Notes: generated from the sequence alone by a model not told the origin. A stretch of DNA of 7,302 bases from Betaproteobacteria bacterium (GCA_016880375.1 JAEHDO010000528.1:1-7302), one strand, 5' to 3'; numbered from the stretch's first letter, positions 1-7,015 are shown. Translations and numbers: made by a program.

Positions 1-206
1 AATCGGTCAAGGCGCTCAAGTCGCTCAACTTCAAGATCATCGCCGCCGGCGATTCCTACAACGACACCGCCATGCTGGCCGAGGCCCACGCCGGCATCCT
101 CTACCGCCCGCCGCAGAACGTCATCGATGAGTTCCCGCAATACCCGGTGACGCGCAATTACGACGAATTCGCCGCCGCCTTCCTCGACGCCAGCCGGCGC
201 ATCTGA
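1..206 (+). CDS. thrH: ThrH, bifunctional phosphoserine phosphatase / homoserine phosphotransferase (3' end, partial)
   Basis: Only the last 67 codons are in the window, read from base 3 to the TGA at 204-206; the gene starts left of the edge. The segment carries the last HAD-superfamily motif as GDSYND (codons 48-65) within [13 protein letters not shown], followed by [20 protein letters not shown]. This wording resembles the C-terminus of Pseudomonas ThrH as I remember it. ThrH is a cytoplasmic HAD enzyme that dephosphorylates phosphoserine and can transfer the phosphate to homoserine, linking serine and threonine metabolism. The acidic GD and ND residues would bind magnesium. No terminator is visible after the stop, and the next promoter starts four bases downstream, so some read-through into the following gene is possible. 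A SerB-type phosphatase is the alternative name, but the [12 protein letters not shown] tail favours ThrH. Confidence 0.85.
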   Translation, partial: SVKALKSLNFKIIAAGDSYNDTAMLAEAHAGILYRPPQNVIDEFPQYPVTRNYDEFAAAFLDASRRI

Positions 207-209
207 TCC

Positions 210-238
210 TTTCCACGCCTCAGCGCGCGGCGCATAAT
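210..238 (+). promoter_or_regulatory. Sigma70-type promoter candidate for the first CHAT gene
   Basis: A -35 like hexamer TTTCCA (210-215, four of six consensus bases) and a -10 like hexamer CATAAT (233-238, five of six) are separated by 17 bases. Transcription would start near 245, giving a leader of about 26 bases before the ATG at 271. It would also leave the upstream in-frame ATG at 247 almost without a leader. It lies directly after the thrH stop codon. The hexamers are seen; promoter activity is inferred. Confidence 0.55.
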
Positions 239-255
239 CCTCTTTCATGCCATTC

Positions 256-262
256 GGGAGGG
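256..262 (+). promoter_or_regulatory. Ribosome binding site deciding the start at 271
   Basis: GGGAGGG lies 8 bases before ATG 271. The longer in-frame start at 247 has no purine-rich site before it and would put eight polar or charged residues (MPFGRDGD) ahead of a well-formed signal peptide. The start at 271 is therefore preferred. Confidence 0.7.
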
Positions 263-270
263 ATGGGGAC

Positions 271-2745
271 ATGAACTCCACTGCTCTGTTCCGCTGCCTG
301 TTTGCTGCCGTCTTGTTGTGCTGCCTGGCTGTTCCGGCACACGCCGAATCGCGCACCGAAACCTTCTTTCGCCTCAGTCGGCAACAGGATTGGCACGCCG
401 CACTCAGGGTGATGCGAGAGGAACTGGCCGACCCGGCGCTGAAGACTGACATCTATCTGGCCCAGGTGAGACTTCTCACTCTCAACGCCATGAAAAGTGT
501 CGCTTTCTACCATGACTGGGATGAAACCTTTGACGAGGAAGCCAGGCGTCTGCATGCCGAAGCTTTGAAATACGCCGGAAGCAACGAGTGGCTGAAGGCT
601 CAGGCGAACCAGCAGATGTATCTTTATTACTTTTCGACTAGACGCAGCGGATTGGCCGTCAATCTGATCAAAGAAGGGGTCGAATACTGGAAGAAGGTTA
701 ATGATCCCTTCCAGATCATGCTCCACTATGGCGCCCTTGCTTCCGCCTATAACGACATGGGAGAACTTCAGTTAAGCAATCATTACCGCGCAATCGCCCT
801 GTCGGCCAGCAAGGACTATTTCAAGGTGGGAATCAGCCCAACCGATGGAAACCAATGGGTGCAGCGACATACCATACTGTTCAAGGCTATGGAGAGCGCC
901 GCAGAACCGGGCAATCGCGATGAACTTGAGCGGCTATGGGGGTTGATTCGCCCCATCAACGACCGTTACCTGGAACTCAAGTCATTGGGCTACAGGAAAG
1001 CTGCGGAGGCATTCGCCATAGGGCGCGAGGCCGCGCGAGCATCGGAACTGCTCGATCAGGCAAGGCAAATCTGGGCATCGGAACGCAACGCCTACCCGGC
1101 AGAAGCTCAGCGCCTGATCGGAAATGATCTTCTTGCTGTAGAAGGTTCAGTGCTGGTTTATGCGGGCAAATGGGCCGAAGCGGCTAAGGTGCTGCAATCC
1201 GCGCTCGAACAGCGCATGAGTGAGAACATCGTAAAAGCGGATACTGCGCTCTATCGCAATCTTGGATGGGCTCATGAGGAAGTGGGTGATTTTGACAAGG
1301 CGATTGCGGCCTATGGCCAGGCCATTGCTCTGATCGAGCCCCTACGACAAAGCTTCAGCTTGGCGGAGCGCGCCGCCTTCTTTCGGGGCGCGGCGCGGCA
1401 CCCCTACTGGGGGCTGATCCGCTCGCTCATCAAGCGCGGCCGACCGGAGGATTATGTGGAGGCGCTGCGCGCGATGGAACTGGTGCGCGCGCGCCAACTG
1501 GGCGAGATCGTCGATCCCAACGCGGCGGAGTTCTCCGTGCGCAACATCGAATCGATGCGGCAGTCACTGCAGCCGGACCAGGCGGTGTTGGCCTACATTC
1601 TTACCGAGAATGAGGTGGCGCTGGTGGGGATGACGCGCGAGCGCGTTTTCGCACGGACGATCCTCTACGACGAGCGCGCTTTCGGACGGCAGGCGGTCGC
1701 GCTTGCGCGCCGGCTGGCACAGCCGGACAGCTTTGAGAGCGGGCTGAACGAGGGCCTGGGGCGGATGTCGCAAATACTGATCTCGCCGATCGCAGCGGAG
1801 ATCGCCGGCAAGCCACAACTGCTGGTCCTGCCCGATGGCGCGATGAACGCCGTACCCTTCGATCTGCTGACGCGTCCGGGGAGTGAGTACCGTCCGCTCA
1901 TCCTCGACAGCACGGTACGCAACGCACCGTCCCTGCGCTTCATCGTATCCGCGACGCGCCAGCGCCAGGCGCAGGCGGGCAGTGGATTGTTTGCCGTGGC
2001 GGATCCTGCCTACCCGAAGAACATCAAGATGGCGGGCCTCTCGGTGAGTGAGTTGCAGGCCATCACGCGCAGCAATGTGGCCGGCAACTTTGCCCCTCTA
2101 CCGGAGACGCGCAGCGAGGTGGCCAGCATCGCGAAGTTGCTTGGCAGCGAGCGGGCCGTCACCCTGCTGGGCCAGCAGGCCACCGAGTCGGAGGTGAAGC
2201 GCGCCGACCTTGCGCGTTTCCGCTTCGTGCACATCGCCACCCACGGCATTCTCGGCGGCGACGTGCCCGGCATTGGCGAACCGGCGCTTGTGCTGGCCGA
2301 GGAGAAGGGCGAGGACGGTTTTCTCACCGCCAGCGAGGCCGAGAAGCTCAAGCTACAGGCCGACCTTACGGTGCTCTCCGCCTGCAATACCGGCTCGGGT
2401 GAGTTCTTTGCCGGCGAGGGCGTGATGGGCATGGGTCGCGCCTTCCTGGCGGCGGGCAGCCGCGCCGTGCTGATGTCGCTCTGGCCGGTGGAATCGATGG
2501 CGACCGAGGCGCTAATGGTGAGCTTTTATCGCAACCTCAAGGCGGGGCAGGGCGTGGCCGAGGCATTGCGCCTCGCCAAGCTGGAAATGCTGGCGCCACC
2601 CGCGCCTGCTTTGGTGACGGCGCCTGCGGCCAAGCCGAAATCCGGCGCGAAGAAGCCGCCAGCCGAGGCAAAGACGGCTGCGCCCCAGCAGCCGCAGCGC
2701 AGCCACCCCTTTTTCTGGGCGCCATTCGTGCTCTTCGGCGGTTGA
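271..2745 (+). CDS. Exported TPR-CHAT domain protein (caspase-like peptidase candidate), 824 aa
   Basis: Residues 1-25 form a Sec signal peptide (Arg8, hydrophobic core, cleavage after AHA25), with no lipobox. About residues 26-360 are alpha-helical repeats; the clearest TPR is around 327-358 (GDFDKAIAAYGQAIAL). Residues 360-430 are the helical segment usual before CHAT domains (ALRAMELVRARQLGEIV). The CHAT domain runs from about 433 to the end: LLVLPDGAMNAVPFDLL (517-533), then HIATHG with predicted catalytic His658 (codon 2242-2244), then SACNTG with predicted nucleophile Cys705 (codon 2383-2385), and a C-terminal HPFFWAPFVLFGG. CHAT is a caspase-fold (clan CD) peptidase domain. A proline/alanine/lysine-rich insert (775-811) precedes the last strand. 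Cys705 is the only cysteine in the mature chain. The first third is much poorer in GC than the rest. Substrate unknown; protease activity is inferred from the intact dyad. Confidence 0.9.
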   Translation: MNSTALFRCLFAAVLLCCLAVPAHAESRTETFFRLSRQQDWHAALRVMREELADPALKTDIYLAQVRLLTLNAMKSVAFYHDWDETFDEEARRLHAEALKYAGSNEWLKAQANQQMYLYYFSTRRSGLAVNLIKEGVEYWKKVNDPFQIMLHYGALASAYNDMGELQLSNHYRAIALSASKDYFKVGISPTDGNQWVQRHTILFKAMESAAEPGNRDELERLWGLIRPINDRYLELKSLGYRKAAEAFAIGREAARASELLDQARQIWASERNAYPAEAQRLIGNDLLAVEGSVLVYAGKWAEAAKVLQSALEQRMSENIVKADTALYRNLGWAHEEVGDFDKAIAAYGQAIALIEPLRQSFSLAERAAFFRGAARHPYWGLIRSLIKRGRPEDYVEALRAMELVRARQLGEIVDPNAAEFSVRNIESMRQSLQPDQAVLAYILTENEVALVGMTRERVFARTILYDERAFGRQAVALARRLAQPDSFESGLNEGLGRMSQILISPIAAEIAGKPQLLVLPDGAMNAVPFDLLTRPGSEYRPLILDSTVRNAPSLRFIVSATRQRQAQAGSGLFAVADPAYPKNIKMAGLSVSELQAITRSNVAGNFAPLPETRSEVASIAKLLGSERAVTLLGQQATESEVKRADLARFRFVHIATHGILGGDVPGIGEPALVLAEEKGEDGFLTASEAEKLKLQADLTVLSACNTGSGEFFAGEGVMGMGRAFLAAGSRAVLMSLWPVESMATEALMVSFYRNLKAGQGVAEALRLAKLEMLAPPAPALVTAPAAKPKSGAKKPPAEAKTAAPQQPQRSHPFFWAPFVLFGG
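2593..2703 (+). other. Low-complexity Pro/Ala/Lys insert inside the CHAT domain (residues 775-811)
   Basis: This 37-residue stretch is rich in Pro, Ala, Lys and Gln (for example AAKPKSGAKKPPAEAKTAAP) and sits between the last CHAT helix (ALRLAKLEML) and the closing strand HPFFWAPFVL. In the second CHAT protein of the cluster the equivalent helix and strand are separated by only a few residues, with no such insert. It is probably a disordered, positively charged loop on the folded domain. Its role is not known; it could be a processing site, a contact surface or simply tolerated expansion. Confidence 0.75.
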
Positions 2746-2903
2746 GCGATCAAGTCAATAACGGCCGAGCGTATCGCCGTCCTGCGCAGACTGACTTTTT
2801 CTTTTCCGGCTCGGAGAAGGCCGGCGCGTCGCTTGTACGCGGCACGCCCGTTGGCGTATGCTGATGGCGTCAGCGGACATTCGTTTTTCCGGGGGAGGTC
2901 AAG
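2746..2903. other. 158-base intergenic gap between the first CHAT gene and the three-gene unit
   Basis: No open frame with a credible start lies wholly inside it. It holds two short T-runs (2796-2800 and 2802-2805) without a strong hairpin before them, a weak promoter candidate (2833-2862), and a clear ribosome binding site GGGGAGGT (2892-2899) for the gene at 2904. The first CHAT gene may be transcribed separately or may read through into the next genes. Confidence 0.5.
2833..2862 (+). promoter_or_regulatory. Weak promoter candidate for the three-gene unit
   Basis: TTGTAC (2833-2838) and TATGCT (2857-2862) are separated by 18 bases, with three and four consensus matches respectively. Transcription would start near 2869, about 35 bases before ATG 2904. 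The match is weak and could be chance in this sequence. Confidence 0.3.
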
Positions 2904-3473
2904 ATGAGAGCCGTTCTGAATTGGTGCTGCCTGATTGCCGGTCTGGGCCTTGCCATGGCCGGCGCGCGCGCGGGAGAGGTGATCGGAAACACCTACATCG
3001 GCGAGCGGTTCGGCCATGTCGAGCTGACCTCCATCGGCGGCAAGTGGAACATCATCGACAAGGAAAAGGACGCGCAGACTGACGTTGCTGGCGTGGTGGC
3101 CGAGTTCCGGCTCAAGGAGCCGGTCGGATCCGTCTCGACCGTTACTGCGTTTGAGGTGATGGGTTTCAGGAAATCGGAAGGAAGAACGGTCGATTTCGTC
3201 ATCAACTGGCGGCGCGATGCGTTTGCCAAGTTGGGCGCGGAAACCGAGCCCACCACGGGCAGGATAGCGGGGAAAAAGATCTGGCTTATTGAGAAGCGGC
3301 ACACGAATAGGATGTCTCTGGGGGGCAAGGATATCGTCCTTGAGATGAAGGGCAGCGATATCATCCTGGAAGGTGAGAAGGCGATTTTCCTGCTGGGATT
3401 CTTTGCACACGCGCCCGCCTATCCCGAGGCCAGGCAGCTGCTCGAGGAACTGGCCGCCACGGCGAAATACTGA
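2904..3473 (+). CDS. Small exported protein of unknown function, first of a tandem pair (189 aa)
   Basis: I do not recognise a named family. Residues 1-23 form a Sec signal peptide (Arg2, hydrophobic core LIAGLGLAMAG, cleavage after ARA23). The mature protein starts GEVIGNTYIGERFG and is a mixed alpha/beta chain of about 166 residues with no cysteine. Features shared with the next gene are GKW..DKEK, GRIAG(K/R)K (about 129-135), EGEKAIF near the C-terminus and the ending LL(E/D)EL.ATAKY. The order of strands with a closing helix after a hydrophobic strand recalls PsbP/Mog1/DcrB-like folds, but that is only an impression. The start is set by GGGGAGGT at 2892-2899. It lies 26 bases upstream of its paralog and between two exported CHAT proteins, which suggests a partner, regulator or substrate role. 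Confidence 0.85.
   Translation: MRAVLNWCCLIAGLGLAMAGARAGEVIGNTYIGERFGHVELTSIGGKWNIIDKEKDAQTDVAGVVAEFRLKEPVGSVSTVTAFEVMGFRKSEGRTVDFVINWRRDAFAKLGAETEPTTGRIAGKKIWLIEKRHTNRMSLGGKDIVLEMKGSDIILEGEKAIFLLGFFAHAPAYPEARQLLEELAATAKY
2976..3014 (+). repeat. 39-bp direct repeat, copy 1
   Basis: These 39 bases are identical to 3572-3610. They encode EVIGNTYIGERFG at the start of the mature protein. The offset between the copies, 596 bases, equals the distance between the two start codons, so the repeat is the best-preserved part of a whole-gene duplication and not a separate element. Confidence 0.95.
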
Positions 3474-3485
3474 AGGCGACAAGCG

Positions 3486-3494
3486 AAGGAGAGG
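3486..3494 (+). promoter_or_regulatory. Ribosome binding site of the second small gene
   Basis: AAGGAGAGG lies in the 26-base spacer, 5 bases before ATG 3500. It is a strong site, implying efficient independent translation of the second copy within a shared transcript. Confidence 0.7.
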
Positions 3495-3499
3495 ATGGC

Positions 3500-4045
3500 A
3501 TGAAGGCGATACTCCGGCGTGGTGCGCTCCTGGGGGCGTGGCTGCTTGCCGCTGGGCAGGCAGGCGCGGGCGAGGTGATCGGAAACACCTACATCGGCGA
3601 GCGGTTCGGCTACTTCGAAATGACCTCGGTCGAAGGCAAATGGGAAATGACCGACAAGGAAAAGAGCGCGCCAAACGATATGGCCGGCATGGTGGTTCAC
3701 TTCAAGCTGAAGGAAGCCGTGTCGGGCTGGAAGGCGGATGTGAATGTGACGGGCTTCAAGAAGGTCGACCAGTCGATCAGTATCGGTTTCGTGATGGAAG
3801 CGATGCGCAAAGCCTGGACGGACCAGGGACTCGAAACCCTGCAGGCCGAATCGGGCCGGATCGCCGGACGCAAGGTGTTCCTCAGCGAGGCTCGCGGCAC
3901 CGTGAAGGGCATTGCGTTCAAAGGACGGAACATCTTTCTCGAAGGCGAAAAGGCGATTTTCATGGTTGCCGTGCTCGCACCCGACTACGCCTACCCGCAG
4001 GTCATCCAGTTGCTTGACGAATTGGTCGCCACTGCGAAGTATTGA
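3500..4045 (+). CDS. Small exported protein of unknown function, second of a tandem pair (181 aa)
   Basis: This is a paralog of the preceding gene; the family is not recognised. Residues 1-23 form a Sec signal peptide (MKAILRR n-region, hydrophobic core, cleavage after AGA23). The mature chain starts with the same GEVIGNTYIGERFG. By hand alignment about 34 of the first 51 mature residues are identical; the middle diverges, with a deletion of about five residues after the GRIAG(K/R)K block. EGEKAIF and the ending LLDELVATAKY are retained. There is no cysteine anywhere in the protein. The conserved ends with a variable middle suggest a common fold with a changed binding surface. The next gene begins 10 bases after the stop, so the two are surely co-transcribed. 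Confidence 0.87.
   Translation: MKAILRRGALLGAWLLAAGQAGAGEVIGNTYIGERFGYFEMTSVEGKWEMTDKEKSAPNDMAGMVVHFKLKEAVSGWKADVNVTGFKKVDQSISIGFVMEAMRKAWTDQGLETLQAESGRIAGRKVFLSEARGTVKGIAFKGRNIFLEGEKAIFMVAVLAPDYAYPQVIQLLDELVATAKY
3572..3610 (+). repeat. 39-bp direct repeat, copy 2
   Basis: Identical to 2976-3014; it encodes EVIGNTYIGERFG in the second small exported protein. The flanking bases differ on both sides (A against C before, C against T after). Confidence 0.95.
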
Positions 4046-4055
4046 GGGCGAGGAC

Positions 4056-7010
4056 ATGGCGCCGGGTTGCCGGTCCCCTTGGCGTTTCGCCGATGCGGCC
4101 CAGATGGCCGTTCTGGCCCTGCTGGCTCTTCTGGCGGCTTATCCGCACTGCTCCCTGGCCCAGGGGCCGTTCCGTCTTGAGGAAGTGGAAGTGACCATCC
4201 GCCAGGGGGCCTATGTCGACGCCCTGCGACGGTTGCGCCCCCTGCTGAATGAGGGCTCCGACGAGGTTCGTCGCGATGCGCTCATCGGGCTGGGCCACTT
4301 GCATACTGCCCTGGCCGATCCGAACAAGGCGAAGGACTACCTGCAACAGGCGCATGATCTGGCCGTACGGTTGGACGAGCCGGCATCGCGCGCCCGCATC
4401 CTCATTCTGCGCGCCAGGCTGGATATGCTGCAGACACGCTATGTGCGCGCACAGGAGGAACTCGAACAGGCGCGTGCGCTGGCCGGCCAGGCTTCCGGAA
4501 AGGGCGTGCTGATCGAGGCATTGCTCTGGCATGCCGAACTGCGTCAGCGCCAGGGCGACTCGCTGGACGCCGAGCGTTCGCTGAATGAAGCGCTGGCCCT
4601 GGCGGAAAAGCACGGCGATCGCGGCGTCCAGGCCCTGGCCATCGCGCAGCAGGCCGCCTTCCATGCCCGACGCGCCAACTACCAGCCGGCCCTTGATCTG
4701 TGGCAGCAGGCGTTGGGCCGGTTTCGTTCCGAGGGCTATCTACCGAGCGAAGCGCTGGCGATCCTCAGCCTGGGCGAACTGAATGCCGAACTCGGCCTGT
4801 TGGGGGATGCGGTTCCCTTGTTTGTCGACAGCCTGAAACGGTTTCGCACTCTGGCAGATCCCGTAGGGGAGGTGCGGGCCCTGATCCGGCTGGGTCACGC
4901 CCATTTGCGACTGAAGGAACCGGACAAGGCCATTCACTATGCCGAAACGGCGCTCGCCACGGCCCGCAAGCGTCACGATTACGTGGGTGAAGGTGAGGCG
5001 CTGGTACAACTGGGCGAACTGTGGCTGGAACACAAGGTGCAGGGCAGGATGCTGATGCCCGATCCCGGCGTCGCCCTCAAACATCTCAAGTCGGCGATGG
5101 AGATATACCGCGATGCCGGCGATCGCTATGCGGAGTCGAGAACCTATCTCAAGGTAGGCGCGGCCTATTTGGCCGCCAACCAGCCGCGGGTCGCTGCCCG
5201 GGTGTTCGAGGAAGTCGGAAAGGGGGCCTCGCAGACCGGGGACGAGGAGACGCTCTGGCAGGCCTTGCGCGGCGAAGGCAAGGGGCTGGCGATGGCCGCG
5301 CTGTATGCCGAAGCAGCCAAACGGTATGGCGGGGCCGTGGCGGTGCTTGAGCGGGCCTACCAGCGAACCGCGGGGCTTGATCGCGAGGCGCGCAGCGCGT
5401 TTCTGGGCGATCGCCGCGGTCTATTCGAGGAATACATCGATGTCCTCCTGAAAGTGCAGGATGCCGCGACCGGCGAGAACGCCCTGATGTCGGCCTTCGG
5501 CATTTCAGAGTTGGCGCGCAGCCGCCAGTTCAGCGAGATGCTGGCCGGGGCCGGCGCCGAAAGGGCGGCAGGCAGGGAAAGTCCCCGTCTCCGAGAACTG
5601 GTCGAACGCGAGCGGCTTTTGCGTCTCGACTATGGGCTGCTTACCCGATCGCTGGTTTCGCTTCGTGCGTCGGATCAGCGGCAGGAACTGTCTTCGCTTC
5701 AGGAACGGCAGCGGACATTGAGGGCCGAACTCGATCGGATTCAGGCCGATATCGACAGGCAGTTTCCGAAGTATGCCGAGCTGGCGAAGCCGCGGCAATT
5801 CACCGTACAGGATGTCCAGGCGCTGCTCGCACCGGATGAAACGCTGCTGTCCTATTTTGTCATGCGCGACCAATCGGTGGTTTTCATCGTGAAACGCCAT
5901 TCCTTTCACGCCGTGCCGCTTGCGCTCGGGCGGGCCGCGGTGCGCCAATTGGTGGATCGTTTCCGTCGTCCGCTGGCTGAAATCCAGAACCTGGACGATC
6001 TGCGCAGATGGAAGCCGGATGCGGCCGTTGAGCTGTACGGCAAGCTGGTTGCGGTCATTGCCGCGCAGTTGCCGAAGCAGGGGCAATTGATCGTTGCCGG
6101 CGATGACGCCTTGTACACCCTGCCCTTCGAAGCGCTCCTGGTCGAGAAGCCCAGTGAGGCGACAGCCGGCACGGGACCGGCGTTCCGCGAATATGCAGAC
6201 ATGCCGTGGCTGGGCAACCGCCATTCCATCAGTTATGTTCCCTCGGCAGGGGCGCTGCTGGCATTGCGCAGGGAAAGCCGTCCAGGCGGATGGCGGCAGG
6301 CGCTGATCGCCTTCGCGGATCCCGATTTTGGATCCGACTCCGAAGCCGAAAGCACGCTCTCAACCAAGGGCGGTCTTTCGGGTGCGCTGCTCGCCCGCTC
6401 GACGGGGATCAAGGGCATTCCTCGCCTCGCGGAAACTGCCGTTGAGGTTGCCGCCGTGAACGGGATCCTCGGCGGGAAAGGCCAATTGTTTCTCAGGAAG
6501 CAGGCCAGCGAGGGGCGTGTGTACGAAACGAACCTGATGGGCACGCGTTACCTGATGTTTTCCACGCATGGCCTGCTGGGCGGTGATTTTACTTCACTGG
6601 GCCAGCCGGCACTGGCCTTGTCCCTGGTGAACAATCCGGCGGGCGTGGATGGTTTCCTGACCATGAGCGAAGTGCTGGGTCTCAGGATGGATGCCGACAT
6701 GACGGTCTTGTCCGCCTGCAACACGGCGGGAGAGCCCGAGAACGCCCGCGGCGGCGAAGGCTTCGCCGGCTTGACGCGTTCCTTCATGTATGCCGGCTCG
6801 CGCAGCCTGGTGGTTTCCCACTGGCCGGTGGGAAGCCAGGCGACGGTCGCACTGATGACTGCCTTCTTCAAGGAACTTGCGGCGGGTCATCCGAAAGCCG
6901 CGGCGCTGGCCCGTGCCCGCCAGAAAGTTCGCCTGACAGTCCAGCAAGGCCTCCAGTTGGCGCATCCGTTCTTTTGGGCGCCGTTCGTCCTGGTCGGCGA
7001 TCCGCGCTAG
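4056..7010 (+). CDS. Exported TPR-CHAT domain protein (caspase-like peptidase candidate), 984 aa
   Basis: The start at 4056 follows the purine-rich GAGGGCGAGG (4044-4053) and begins a signal peptide with cleavage after SLA35. The frame is open further upstream, but that start would overlap the preceding gene by 134 bases and bury the signal peptide. About residues 47-430 are a run of TPR-like helical pairs spaced near 40 residues. Residues 430-510 are the pre-CHAT helical segment (FGISELARSRQFSEML). Residues 512-568 are a charged, probable coiled coil (LSSLQERQRTLRAELDRIQ). The CHAT domain follows from about 584: QLIVAGDDALYTLPFEALL (677-695), FSTHG with His838 (codon 6567-6569), SACNTA with Cys888 (codon 6717-6719), and HPFFWAPFVLVGD at the end. 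Cys888 is the only cysteine in the mature chain. Caspase-type proteolysis outside the cytoplasm is inferred; the target is unknown. Confidence 0.92.
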   Translation: MAPGCRSPWRFADAAQMAVLALLALLAAYPHCSLAQGPFRLEEVEVTIRQGAYVDALRRLRPLLNEGSDEVRRDALIGLGHLHTALADPNKAKDYLQQAHDLAVRLDEPASRARILILRARLDMLQTRYVRAQEELEQARALAGQASGKGVLIEALLWHAELRQRQGDSLDAERSLNEALALAEKHGDRGVQALAIAQQAAFHARRANYQPALDLWQQALGRFRSEGYLPSEALAILSLGELNAELGLLGDAVPLFVDSLKRFRTLADPVGEVRALIRLGHAHLRLKEPDKAIHYAETALATARKRHDYVGEGEALVQLGELWLEHKVQGRMLMPDPGVALKHLKSAMEIYRDAGDRYAESRTYLKVGAAYLAANQPRVAARVFEEVGKGASQTGDEETLWQALRGEGKGLAMAALYAEAAKRYGGAVAVLERAYQRTAGLDREARSAFLGDRRGLFEEYIDVLLKVQDAATGENALMSAFGISELARSRQFSEMLAGAGAERAAGRESPRLRELVERERLLRLDYGLLTRSLVSLRASDQRQELSSLQERQRTLRAELDRIQADIDRQFPKYAELAKPRQFTVQDVQALLAPDETLLSYFVMRDQSVVFIVKRHSFHAVPLALGRAAVRQLVDRFRRPLAEIQNLDDLRRWKPDAAVELYGKLVAVIAAQLPKQGQLIVAGDDALYTLPFEALLVEKPSEATAGTGPAFREYADMPWLGNRHSISYVPSAGALLALRRESRPGGWRQALIAFADPDFGSDSEAESTLSTKGGLSGALLARSTGIKGIPRLAETAVEVAAVNGILGGKGQLFLRKQASEGRVYETNLMGTRYLMFSTHGLLGGDFTSLGQPALALSLVNNPAGVDGFLTMSEVLGLRMDADMTVLSACNTAGEPENARGGEGFAGLTRSFMYAGSRSLVVSHWPVGSQATVALMTAFFKELAAGHPKAAALARARQKVRLTVQQGLQLAHPFFWAPFVLVGDPR

Positions 7011-7015
7011 GAATG

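Noticed and set aside
247..270. Upstream in-frame ATG giving an 832-residue version of the first CHAT protein
   Set aside because: No ribosome binding site precedes it, it would sit almost at the predicted transcription start, and it places MPFGRDGD before a good signal peptide. ATG 271 has GGGAGGG at the right distance.
2761..2805. Possible terminator after the first CHAT gene (ACGGC/GCCGT arms followed by T-runs)
   Set aside because: The stem is only 5 bp around a 10-base loop, and the first T-run begins 15 bases after the stem, so it does not fit an intrinsic terminator.
2526..3674. Long - strand open frame of 382 codons across the gap and the small genes
   Set aside because: Its translation is rich in Arg, Pro and Ser with no recognisable domain, and it runs antisense to three supported genes. 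This is typical of an antisense frame in GC-rich DNA.
3373..4017. + strand open frame of 214 codons overlapping both small genes
   Set aside because: It is a shadow in another frame. The two real genes have signal peptides, ribosome binding sites and mutual homology, which this frame lacks.
3912..4055. Upstream extension of the second CHAT gene (48 extra codons from ATG 3912)
   Set aside because: It overlaps the small gene by 134 bases in another frame, and the extra residues look like a frame shadow. The start at 4056 has a purine-rich site and yields a signal peptide.
5505..6224. - strand open frame of 239 codons inside the second CHAT gene
   Set aside because: It lies wholly opposite the conserved pre-CHAT and CHAT coding sequence and shows no domain.
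271..7010. Type III-E CRISPR (Craspase-like) locus
   Set aside because: There is no repeat-spacer array and no Cas gene in the window, and both CHAT proteins carry signal peptides, so they are not the cytoplasmic CRISPR-linked type.
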